DNA from: Spirochaetota bacterium
GTDB taxonomy: Bacteria > Spirochaetota > Leptospiria > Turneriellales > Turneriellaceae
Direction: 5' to 3'
Length of the DNA stretch: 6,085 nt
NCBI GenBank assembly: GCA_963205035.1
Contig: CAUJII010000177.1
Span: 1-6,085, forward strand
Shown here: piece by piece, positions 1 to 4,347 of the stretch
How positions within the stretch are numbered: position 1 is the first letter of the stretch
How the letters are laid out: each line of letters begins with the position of its first letter
Made by a program: the position numbers and the translations under genes
The notes under the pieces: model-generated
Seen by the model: the letters and a program-made list of their open reading frames with translations, nothing else
What the model was told of the DNA's origin: nothing
Database searches by the model: none

Positions 1-1
1 T

Positions 2-493
2 CAAGAAGTGTACCTGCAACCCGGCGAGTGGTTTTGGGGGGTGGAGAAATTCCGCGTGAAGACGCTCTTGGGCTCGTGCGTGGCTCTTTGTCTTTGGCAT
101 CCAACGATGAAGGCGGGCGGCATGACGCACTGCCTCTTGCCGACACGCGGCCTTTTCGAGAAATCGCAGCACGAAATTGGATCGATGCCGCTTTCAGAAC
201 TCAGCGGTCGGTATGTCGACGAGGTACTCGAAATCTTTTTTCGAGAAATGCGTGCCAATGGAACGCAACCCAGAGACTATATCGTGAAAGCGTTTGGCGG
301 TGGGAATATGTTTGAGTTTCAAGACGCGACGGGAATGACTGTGGGCGAGCGCAACATCGACATGATGCGGCGTGTATTGAGCCGCGCAAAGATGCCGCTT
401 GCCGCGGAGCACATGGGGGGCAAAGGCCACCGGCACATCATATTTGAACTCTGGAACGGCGACTGCTGGATGCGCCACGAAGAGCTGCCATGA
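2..493 (+). CDS. cheD: Chemoreceptor glutamine deamidase CheD (5' end uncertain or outside window)
   Basis: CheD hydrolyses the amide of specific glutamines in methyl-accepting chemotaxis proteins, converting them to glutamate so that they can be methylated. In several bacteria it also binds the CheC phosphatase. It is cytoplasmic. Counting the GTG at 8 as residue 1, the signature T-L-L-G-S-C is at 19-24 and G-G-M-T-H at 37-41. The spacing of Cys24 to His41 (17 residues) equals that of the catalytic Cys27/His44 pair known from Thermotoga CheD, and Thr19 fits the third catalytic residue. Further family marks are F-G-G-G-N-M near 97 and G-E-R-N-I near 112. The reading frame is open to the window edge (Q-E before the GTG), and no ribosome binding site can be judged. 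The true start may therefore be the GTG at 8, which gives a nearly normal N-terminus, or lie upstream. The stop overlaps the cheB start (ATGA), which suggests translational coupling. Confidence 0.93.
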   Translation, partial: QEVYLQPGEWFWGVEKFRVKTLLGSCVALCLWHPTMKAGGMTHCLLPTRGLFEKSQHEIGSMPLSELSGRYVDEVLEIFFREMRANGTQPRDYIVKAFGGGNMFEFQDATGMTVGERNIDMMRRVLSRAKMPLAAEHMGGKGHRHIIFELWNGDCWMRHEELP

Positions 494-1107
494 AGCGCGC
501 CGAAAAGAACGCTTCTTTAGAAAGGCCCACGACACGGCTGATTGCCATCGGCTCTTCTGCAGGCGGCCCGCAAGCTCTCGAAGTCGTACTACGTGGACTC
601 GAAAGCCATGCGTTGCCCCTGGTGATAACGCAGCACATGCCCGAAAATTTCACGCTCGCGTTTGCCCGCCGCATGGATGAACTCGCAAAGCCCATTGTCA
701 AAGAAGCTACGGACGGTGAAGCACTCCTCACGGGGCACGTGTATATCGCGCCAGGTGGGAAGCACTTGATAGTTACTCGCTCGGCAAGCGGGCAGCTTCG
801 GTTGGCTGTCACCGATACGGAACCTGTGCGGCGGCACAAACCTTCTGTCGATGTGCTCTTTCACTCGGTTCTCGAAGTAGCTCCCGATGCCGCCCTGGGT
901 GTACTCCTCACGGGTATGGGGAACGATGGAGCGCAGGGGCTTTTGGACCTTTTCAAAGCGGGATACCCTACTCTGGTGCAAGATGAAGCGACTTCGGCAG
1001 TTTGGGGCATGCCGCGTGAAGCGGTTAAATTAGGCGCGGCGTACGAGCGCGACATCTTGCCGCTGGCAGCGATTGCCGCGAGGGTGCGGGAGTTTTCGCA
1101 GCAGTGA
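490..1107 (+). CDS. cheB: Protein-glutamate methylesterase CheB, catalytic domain only (no receiver domain)
   Basis: CheB removes methyl esters from chemoreceptor glutamates and often deamidates glutamines, resetting receptor sensitivity. The 205-residue product contains the whole alpha/beta methylesterase domain. Its nucleophile is Ser23 in I-G-S-S-A-G-G-P, followed by His49 in T-Q-H-M-P and Asp146 in G-M-G-N-D-G-A. The Ser-to-His spacing is 26 and Ser-to-Asp is 123, against 26 and 122 for Ser164/His190/Asp286 of Salmonella CheB. The usual CheB is about 350 residues with an N-terminal phospho-receiver domain. Here only about 16 residues precede the catalytic core, and the upstream DNA encodes CheD, so the receiver is absent rather than missed. 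ATG at 490 overlaps the cheD stop by 4 nt. Activity may be constitutive, or controlled by a separate receiver or by CheD; this is inference. The stop is followed after 8 nt by an inverted repeat. Confidence 0.93.
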   Translation: MKRAEKNASLERPTTRLIAIGSSAGGPQALEVVLRGLESHALPLVITQHMPENFTLAFARRMDELAKPIVKEATDGEALLTGHVYIAPGGKHLIVTRSASGQLRLAVTDTEPVRRHKPSVDVLFHSVLEVAPDAALGVLLTGMGNDGAQGLLDLFKAGYPTLVQDEATSAVWGMPREAVKLGAAYERDILPLAAIAARVREFSQQ

Positions 1108-1115
1108 AGGGGGAT

Positions 1116-1136
1116 AAGAGTTTAGGCTGAGAACTC
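1116..1136 (+). repeat. Left copy of a 21-bp inverted repeat (pairs with 2157-2177)
   Basis: This 21-bp segment starts AAGAGTTTAGGCT and ends AGAACTC. It matches the reverse complement of 2157-2177 at 20 of 21 positions; the only difference is G at 1129 versus C in the partner copy. The match stops abruptly on both sides. The copy is also weakly palindromic, with GAGTT at 1118-1122 and AACTC at 1132-1136 around a 9-nt centre. It lies 8 bp after the cheB stop. It could be the terminal repeat of a small element or a paired protein-binding site. The T run at 1146-1152 is too far from the stem for a standard terminator. Confidence 0.75.
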
Positions 1137-1189
1137 GCTGGAACGTTTTTTTCTGCGCAGCCCGCACGGTAATTGGCACAAATTCCTTC

Positions 1190-1289
1190 GGGTCTGTCCA
1201 AAAAAGTCGCAGCAGAAGCGGAGAGCATTCGGGTCGCAACAAGGCTCAGCGCAAGCGACGACCGCAGGAACCGACTTTTCAGACAGCCC
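1190..1289. other. Non-coding stretch with a long imperfect hairpin; possible structured RNA
   Basis: Between the left repeat and the minus-strand gene, 1137-1398 carries no convincing coding region: its open frames are rich in Arg, Ser, Pro and Cys and lack ribosome binding sites. Within it, a long-range hairpin can be drawn. GGG 1190-1192 pairs with CCC 1287-1289, CTGTC 1194-1198 with GACAG 1282-1286, and AAAAGTCG 1202-1209 with CGACTTTT 1272-1279. Inside these, GCGG 1218-1221 pairs with CCGC 1262-1265 and GTCGC 1233-1237 with GCGAC 1255-1259. A CCACCGGTGG palindrome follows at 1288-1297, using some of the same bases. No known RNA class (tmRNA, RNase P, SRP, 6S) is recognisable, and the strand is undecided. 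Confidence 0.3.
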
Positions 1290-1398
1290 ACCGGTGGCGT
1301 AGTTCGGCGGTCCCCGCGCACCGTCGAGGGGCACATCGTATGCCTGCACACACCGCGAGGCTGAGAGGGGGGTACCCATGCCGCTAAAAAAAACTGTG

Positions 1399-1971
1399 CT
1401 ATATGCACGTTCGTAGGCAGTGGATGTATTCAGCGTACGAGAGATTTTTTTTCGCGATGAGAATCGCCTTCCGGGCCGTTTCGAGCCCACCGTTCGCATT
1501 TTTTTCAGTGACTTTTTGGTAGTTAATAAAATAGTCAGGAAAATTCTTGCGACGGGTATACCGCGCCGCCCAGAAATGGTGATTTCGCACGGAGTACGCC
1601 GACCCGCGCCGGGGCGAGTGAAGATACATCTCGACAAATCGCGGCATGAAAACCCGAATCGCGAAGTCGACAAACCGCGAAACCGACTCGCCCGAATGAA
1701 TCGTCCGCTGCCAAAGCACGCCGTAGAGGTTCTTGTCGACTCGCCACGGTCTGATGACGTATTTAATCTCGTTAGTCTGGATGTTGTACCTACGTGCGGA
1801 TACTGTCCAAGCGCCACCAGACCTGTAGCGTAACACAGTTTCTTTGCAAAGCCGCGAAATGATCTCCCCCTCACCCCATTTAATCCCATGCCGGGCAAAA
1901 ATTAGCTGCGCGGCCTTGAGTCGCCGATACGACTTCTCGCGCAGCGAAACCGATGTCTGATGGTATTCCAT
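1399..1971 (-). CDS. Hypothetical protein with two ribbon-helix-helix-like modules (190 aa)
   Basis: I cannot assign this protein to a named family. It is basic and aromatic-rich, without signal peptide or membrane segments, so probably cytoplasmic. Residues 5-50 look like a strand (T-S-V-S-L) followed by two helices joined at W-G-E-G-E-I-I-S-R (32-40). Residues 70-117 repeat that plan: strand Y-V-I-R-P-W (71-76), helix, then S-G-E-S-V-S-R (93-99) and a second helix through P-R-F-V-E. The recurring G-E-x-x-(I/V)-S-R turn suggests a tandem ribbon-helix-helix, hence possible DNA binding; this is inference from pattern only. The C-terminal part (130-150, W-x-x-R-Y-x-R-R-K-N) is unassigned. Start choice: a GAGGGGG ribosome binding site sits 7 nt before the ATG at 1971. 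Longer overlapping frames (minus 1122-1898, plus 1420-1833) have poor composition and are shadows. The gene lies inside the 21-bp inverted repeats, and its leader holds two operator-like palindromes, compatible with autoregulation. Confidence 0.72.
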   Translation of the reverse strand: MEYHQTSVSLREKSYRRLKAAQLIFARHGIKWGEGEIISRLCKETVLRYRSGGAWTVSARRYNIQTNEIKYVIRPWRVDKNLYGVLWQRTIHSGESVSRFVDFAIRVFMPRFVEMYLHSPRRGSAYSVRNHHFWAARYTRRKNFPDYFINYQKVTEKNANGGLETARKAILIAKKNLSYAEYIHCLRTCI

Positions 1972-1978
1972 AAATACG

Positions 1979-1985
1979 CCCCCTC
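1979..1985 (-). promoter_or_regulatory. Ribosome binding site of the 190-aa minus-strand gene
   Basis: Read on the minus strand this is GAGGGGG, separated by 7 nt (CGTATTT) from the ATG at 1971. It is the main support for the chosen start and for this strand being the coding one. Confidence 0.7.
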
Positions 1986-2000
1986 TATATATTAAATACC

Positions 2001-2057
2001 GAGAAACCGTGTTTTTTTCTCACGAAATTTGAACTTTTTTTCAAAATCAAAAAAAAG
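2001..2057 (-). other. AT-rich leader of the minus-strand gene with short hairpins
   Basis: If transcription starts near 2105, this lies in the 5' leader of the 190-aa gene. Two short stems are visible. One is GAGAAA 2001-2006 with TTTCTC 2016-2021; an alternative CGTG/CACG pairing uses overlapping bases at 2007-2025. The other is an A:T stem, CTTTTTTT 2034-2041 with AAAAAAAG 2050-2057. They might affect translation, but homopolymer runs make chance pairing likely. Confidence 0.25.
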
Positions 2058-2065
2058 TGTGAATT

Positions 2066-2083
2066 TTGTAATAACTACCACAA
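2066..2083. promoter_or_regulatory. Operator-like imperfect palindrome, site 1
   Basis: TTGTAATAACTACCACAA is an 18-bp imperfect palindrome: TTGT pairs with ACAA and TA with TA, with two mismatched pairs. Its left half matches site 2 (2113-2130) over TTGTAATA. It sits upstream of the minus-strand gene, downstream of its proposed transcription start, where a repressor could block elongation. The regulator is unknown; the gene's own product is the obvious candidate. Confidence 0.4.
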
Positions 2084-2111
2084 GAGTGCGGATTTTCAAG
2101 AAACCGGAGAA

Positions 2112-2140
2112 CTTGTAATAGTTATTACATTTTTCGTCAA
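2112..2140 (-). promoter_or_regulatory. Candidate sigma70-type promoter for the minus-strand gene
   Basis: On the minus strand TTGACG (2140-2135) is followed after 17 bp by TACAAG (2117-2112), 5/6 and 4/6 matches to the consensus. Transcription would start near 2105, giving a leader of about 134 nt. The overlap with palindromic site 2 supports a regulated promoter, but the -10 box is weak. Confidence 0.35.
2113..2130. promoter_or_regulatory. Operator-like palindrome, site 2
   Basis: TGTAATAGTTATTACA (2114-2129) has perfect 7-bp arms, TGTAATA and TATTACA, around a GT centre. It begins 47 bp from the equivalent point of site 1 and lies in the spacer of a candidate minus-strand promoter (2112-2140), a normal place for a repressor operator. 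I do not recognise it as the box of a named regulator. Confidence 0.45.
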
Positions 2141-2156
2141 GGCACGGGACTGCGAT

Positions 2157-2177
2157 GAGTTCTGAGCCTAAACTCTT
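2157..2177 (-). repeat. Right copy of the 21-bp inverted repeat (pairs with 1116-1136)
   Basis: This is the reverse complement of 1116-1136 with one mismatch. The two copies enclose 1062 bp including the 190-aa gene and its proposed promoter. Like the left copy, it has GAGTT (2157-2161) and AACTC (2171-2175) around a 9-nt centre. No convincing target-site duplication borders the pair. Confidence 0.75.
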
Positions 2178-2196
2178 CGCAGAGGACGAATCTCAA

Positions 2197-2354
2197 GGGC
2201 GCTGGATTTGTTAGGGGGGGTACCGTAAGACTGAAAGCAGGCGTCTTTGCCGCTTTAGCAGCAACTTTGCGCGCAAAGTTGCGAGGCTTTCAGATTTACG
2301 GCGCATTGAATGCAATGTTGCCTGTGAAGTTACCCCCCAACAAATCCCGCGCCC
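2197..2354. repeat. Nested 158-bp inverted repeat, MITE-like
   Basis: The element folds on itself almost end to end. The outer arms are GGGCGC 2197-2202 with GCGCCC 2349-2354, GGATTTGTT 2204-2212 with AACAAATCC 2339-2347, and GGGGGGTA 2215-2222 with TACCCCCC 2331-2338. The inner arms are CCGTAA 2223-2228 with TTACGG 2296-2301, and CTGAAAGC 2231-2238 with GCTTTCAG 2286-2293. At the core is a perfect 22-bp palindrome (2261-2282) centred on GCGC. It has no coding potential. TCTCAA lies directly before the left end (2191-2196) and 2 bp after the right end (2357-2362), perhaps a decayed target duplication. It could be a miniature transposable element, a structured RNA, or a cruciform-forming DNA site upstream of the beta-barrel gene's promoter. 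Confidence 0.7.
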
Positions 2355-2382
2355 ATTCTCAACGTTATCCCATGAGTTCGGC

Positions 2383-2411
2383 TTGACAGGCCCAAAGCCA
2401 TAAAAAATACT
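2383..2411 (+). promoter_or_regulatory. Sigma70-type promoter of the outer-membrane protein gene
   Basis: A perfect -35 box TTGACA (2383-2388) is followed after 17 bp by AATACT (2406-2411), a 4/6 match to TATAAT. The predicted start near 2418 gives a leader of about 70 nt. It lies downstream of the nested palindrome, so that element would not be in this transcript. Confidence 0.6.
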
Positions 2412-2415
2412 AATT

Positions 2416-2439
2416 TTAACGACCTCTTCGGAGGTTTAA
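2416..2439 (+). promoter_or_regulatory. UUCG-capped hairpin at the 5' end of the OMP transcript
   Basis: ACCTC (2422-2426) pairs with GAGGT (2431-2435) across a UUCG tetraloop closed by C-G, an exceptionally stable loop. TTAA (2416-2419) pairs with TTAA (2436-2439) beyond a 2-nt bulge. It would sit at the very start of the mRNA, and no U run follows, so it is not a terminator. By analogy with other abundant outer-membrane protein messages it may protect the 5' end from decay; that role is inferred. Confidence 0.5.
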
Positions 2440-2476
2440 TTCGTCTAATAGGAATAGGGGGCTAAAAAGGCACCCA

Positions 2477-2482
2477 AAGGAG
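2477..2482 (+). promoter_or_regulatory. Ribosome binding site of the outer-membrane protein gene
   Basis: AAGGAG lies 5 nt before the ATG at 2488, a strong Shine-Dalgarno that fixes the start. Confidence 0.8.
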
Positions 2483-2487
2483 AAAAA

Positions 2488-3120
2488 ATGAAGAAATCAA
2501 TTTTTGGTTTTTTGGCGGCATTAGGGTTAGTTTTTGCCCTACCGACAGTAATTGCGGCCAATAGCTTAGAAATCAAAGGCGGCGTTGGTTCGGTTCATGC
2601 TGCGAAAGACAAGATAGGCTTTGATGCAGGCGTTGCTTATGGAATCAACATGGATCGCTATTTTGCAGTGGTGCCCGAGGTCAATTTCAACTGGATCAAG
2701 TTTGAAAATTGCGTGGCGAATTGTGGCGGCAGCGGCGGGCCCCTTGTTACACAAAGCATGGCGAGCTATAACTACTACACACTGCCGCTTCTTATCAATG
2801 GCCGTTTCTTAATCCCTATGGGGAGCGACGATACGCCAACAGTACAACCTTATGTAACTGTGGGCATAGGCTATGCTTGGACTTTTGCGCAAGTTGACGT
2901 TCCGGGCGTAGCGCAAGTCAACGACTCTATGGCTGGCTTTATGTACCAAGGGATGCTCGGAGCAGCATTCAACCTCGGCATGCTGACCGAAGGTTCAGGC
3001 TCAGCGACAAACTTGATTATCGAAGCGGGCTATCGCGGTGGCCAAGTAGAAAAAAATACAACCACAAAAGCTGACATGAGCGGATATGTTATCCGTGTCG
3101 GTGCTTCTTTCAATCTTTAA
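2488..3120 (+). CDS. Exported outer-membrane beta-barrel protein (210 aa)
   Basis: This is probably a small outer-membrane beta-barrel of the OmpA/OmpW-like porin-fold type; exact family and function are not recognised. Residues 1-23 form a signal peptide: K2-K3, a hydrophobic core at 5-18, and cleavage likely after V-I-A (23). The mature part alternates short amphipathic strands with Gly/Asn/Asp-rich turns, for example around 43-71, 93-108, 121-136, 148-164 and 174-184. The last strand, G-Y-V-I-R-V-G-A-S-F-N-L (199-210), resembles a beta-signal, although it ends in Leu rather than the usual aromatic. About 180 mature residues suit an 8-stranded barrel. Cys75 and Cys79 lie in a Gly-rich loop (N-C-V-A-N-C-G-G) and could form a disulfide. 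It has its own promoter and terminator, hence is monocistronic. Its codons look more AT-rich than those of prfB, possibly reflecting high expression or a different origin. Confidence 0.8.
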   Translation: MKKSIFGFLAALGLVFALPTVIAANSLEIKGGVGSVHAAKDKIGFDAGVAYGINMDRYFAVVPEVNFNWIKFENCVANCGGSGGPLVTQSMASYNYYTLPLLINGRFLIPMGSDDTPTVQPYVTVGIGYAWTFAQVDVPGVAQVNDSMAGFMYQGMLGAAFNLGMLTEGSGSATNLIIEAGYRGGQVEKNTTTKADMSGYVIRVGASFNL

Positions 3121-3143
3121 GAAGCCTTAAGAAGCGAAGTACG

Positions 3144-3172
3144 AAAGCGGGTCTGTGACCCGCTTTTTTTTT
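3144..3172 (+). terminator. Rho-independent terminator after the outer-membrane protein gene
   Basis: A 10-bp stem (3144-3153 AAAGCGGGTC with 3157-3166 GACCCGCTTT) with a 3-nt loop TGT runs into nine T residues (3164-3172). It begins 24 nt after the stop codon and isolates the gene from prfB. The opposite strand has only a short T run, so it acts in the plus direction. Confidence 0.92.
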
Positions 3173-3214
3173 CTTAATACTTTTCGCCGAGTCGCGCATT
3201 GCATCTCTACCCCC

Positions 3215-4327
3215 GTGGCGCATACCCTCAAAGAAGTCCTGAGTGAGTTGGGTGCTTTACGCGATCAAATCGACGCGCGTTATCAAGAACTGAATCTGAA
3301 GAGTGCAGAAGAAGAGCTTGCAGACTTGCGGCAAAAAATGGAAGACCCCGCTCTCTTCGCAGACGACAGCCGCCGCAGCCAAGTGCGCGAGCTACAAACC
3401 CGTATGGCACACTTAGAACGCAAAACGGAATCGTGGGGTGCATTGAAGCATGCGATTGCCGATGCAATCGAATATGCAGAAATTGCGGCAATGGAAAACG
3501 CCGACGGCATGGCGGCCGAACTCACGCAAAAGGGTGAGGCTCTCCGCGTGGACTTTGAAAAGCTCGATTTAGAAAGCCTGCTGACAGGCCCCGACGATGC
3601 TTCTAATGCGTTCGTCAACATCCACCCCGGCGCGGGTGGCACCGAGTCGCAAGATTGGGCCGACATGCTCTTGCGTGCGTACACGCGATACGCCGAAATA
3701 GAAGGATTTACCGCCGAGCTTGTCGACTACCAAGAAGGGGAAGAAGCGGGCATCAAGAACGCGACGCTTTTTATTAGCGGCCCGAATGCTTTTGGTTATC
3801 TTAAAGCAGAAAACGGCATTCACCGTCTCGTGAGGATTTCCCCCTTCGACTCGAATAAACGCAGGCACACGTCGTTTGCTGCCGTTCACGTTTCGCCTGA
3901 AATTTCCGACGATGTAGAAATTGAAGTTTTAGACAAAGATTTGCGCGTCGATGTATACCGCGCCTCGGGTGCGGGCGGCCAGCACGTCAACAAGACCGAG
4001 TCTGCCGTGCGCATGACGCACATGCCTTCGGGGATTGTCGTATCGAGCCAATCGCAGCGGAGCCAAATTCAAAATCGGCTGACGTGCATGAAGATGCTCA
4101 AGGCGCAGCTCTACGAGCGGGCGCGTGCGGAAAAAGAAGCGGAAATCGAATCGCGCGGCGGCGAGCGCAAAGATATTTCATGGGGCAACCAAATCCGTAG
4201 TTATGTTTTTCATCCGTATAATATGGTGAAAGATTTGCGCACAGGGCATGAGACCGCGCAAGTCCAAGACGTTATGGATGGGGAATTTGCTCCTTTTATC
4301 GACGCGTACTTGCGCAAAACAAAATAG
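3215..4327 (+). CDS. prfB: Peptide chain release factor 2
   Basis: RF2 reads UAA and UGA stop codons in the ribosomal A site and triggers peptide release. Numbering from the GTG at 3215 (370 residues; the family is about 365), the codon-recognition tripeptide is Ser209-Pro210-Phe211 (S-P-F marks RF2, not RF1), followed by D-S-N-K-R-R-H-T-S-F. The catalytic G-G-Q is 254-256 within R-A-S-G-A-G-G-Q-H-V-N-K-T-E-S. Gln256 is the residue methylated by PrmC in this family. Ala250 corresponds to position 246 of E. coli RF2, where K-12 has the unusual Thr. The N-terminal helices (1-110) match domain 1. Start choice: the frame is open back to a GTG at 3155, but that lies inside the terminator hairpin; GTG 3215 gives a family-like N-terminus although no Shine-Dalgarno precedes it. 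There is no in-frame UGA or upstream AGGGGG near residues 26-27, so the common +1 programmed frameshift is absent. The lipoprotein gene follows after 20 nt. Confidence 0.95.
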   Translation: MAHTLKEVLSELGALRDQIDARYQELNLKSAEEELADLRQKMEDPALFADDSRRSQVRELQTRMAHLERKTESWGALKHAIADAIEYAEIAAMENADGMAAELTQKGEALRVDFEKLDLESLLTGPDDASNAFVNIHPGAGGTESQDWADMLLRAYTRYAEIEGFTAELVDYQEGEEAGIKNATLFISGPNAFGYLKAENGIHRLVRISPFDSNKRRHTSFAAVHVSPEISDDVEIEVLDKDLRVDVYRASGAGGQHVNKTESAVRMTHMPSGIVVSSQSQRSQIQNRLTCMKMLKAQLYERARAEKEAEIESRGGERKDISWGNQIRSYVFHPYNMVKDLRTGHETAQVQDVMDGEFAPFIDAYLRKTK

Positions 4328-4347
4328 AACTAAGAAAGAAGAAATCT

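Noticed and set aside
1358..1380. TPP-riboswitch-like string (AGGCTGAGA followed by a G run and TACCC)
   Set aside because: The CTGAGA element is present, but the rest of the conserved aptamer (the ACCTGATCTGGATAATGCCAGCG-like half) is missing on either side, and no thiamine gene follows.
1420..1833. 137-codon plus-strand open frame
   Set aside because: It is the complement of the 190-aa minus-strand gene, with Pro/Arg-rich composition and no ribosome binding site.
1122..1898. 258-codon minus-strand open frame
   Set aside because: Arg/Ser/Thr-rich low-quality composition, no ribosome binding site, and it overlaps the better-supported 190-aa gene in another frame.
1986..1995. TATATATT box as -10 of the minus-strand gene
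   Set aside because: Transcription would then begin inside or next to the ribosome binding site, and no -35 box lies at a suitable distance.
1121..2173. Integron attC-like ends (GTTTAGGC on the left, GCCTAAAC on the right)
   Set aside because: An extra A breaks the RYYYAAC core consensus, no matching partner core lies within about 140 bp of either end, and no integrase is seen. The inverted-repeat reading is simpler.
1095..2182. TTCGCAG direct repeat (1095-1101 and 2176-2182) as a target-site duplication for the 21-bp repeat segment
   Set aside because: The right copy overlaps the repeat end while the left lies 14 bp outside it and within cheB, so the geometry does not fit a duplication.
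3155..3214. Upstream GTG start for prfB at 3155
   Set aside because: It lies in the loop of the terminator hairpin of the preceding gene and would add 20 residues unlike any RF2 N-terminus.
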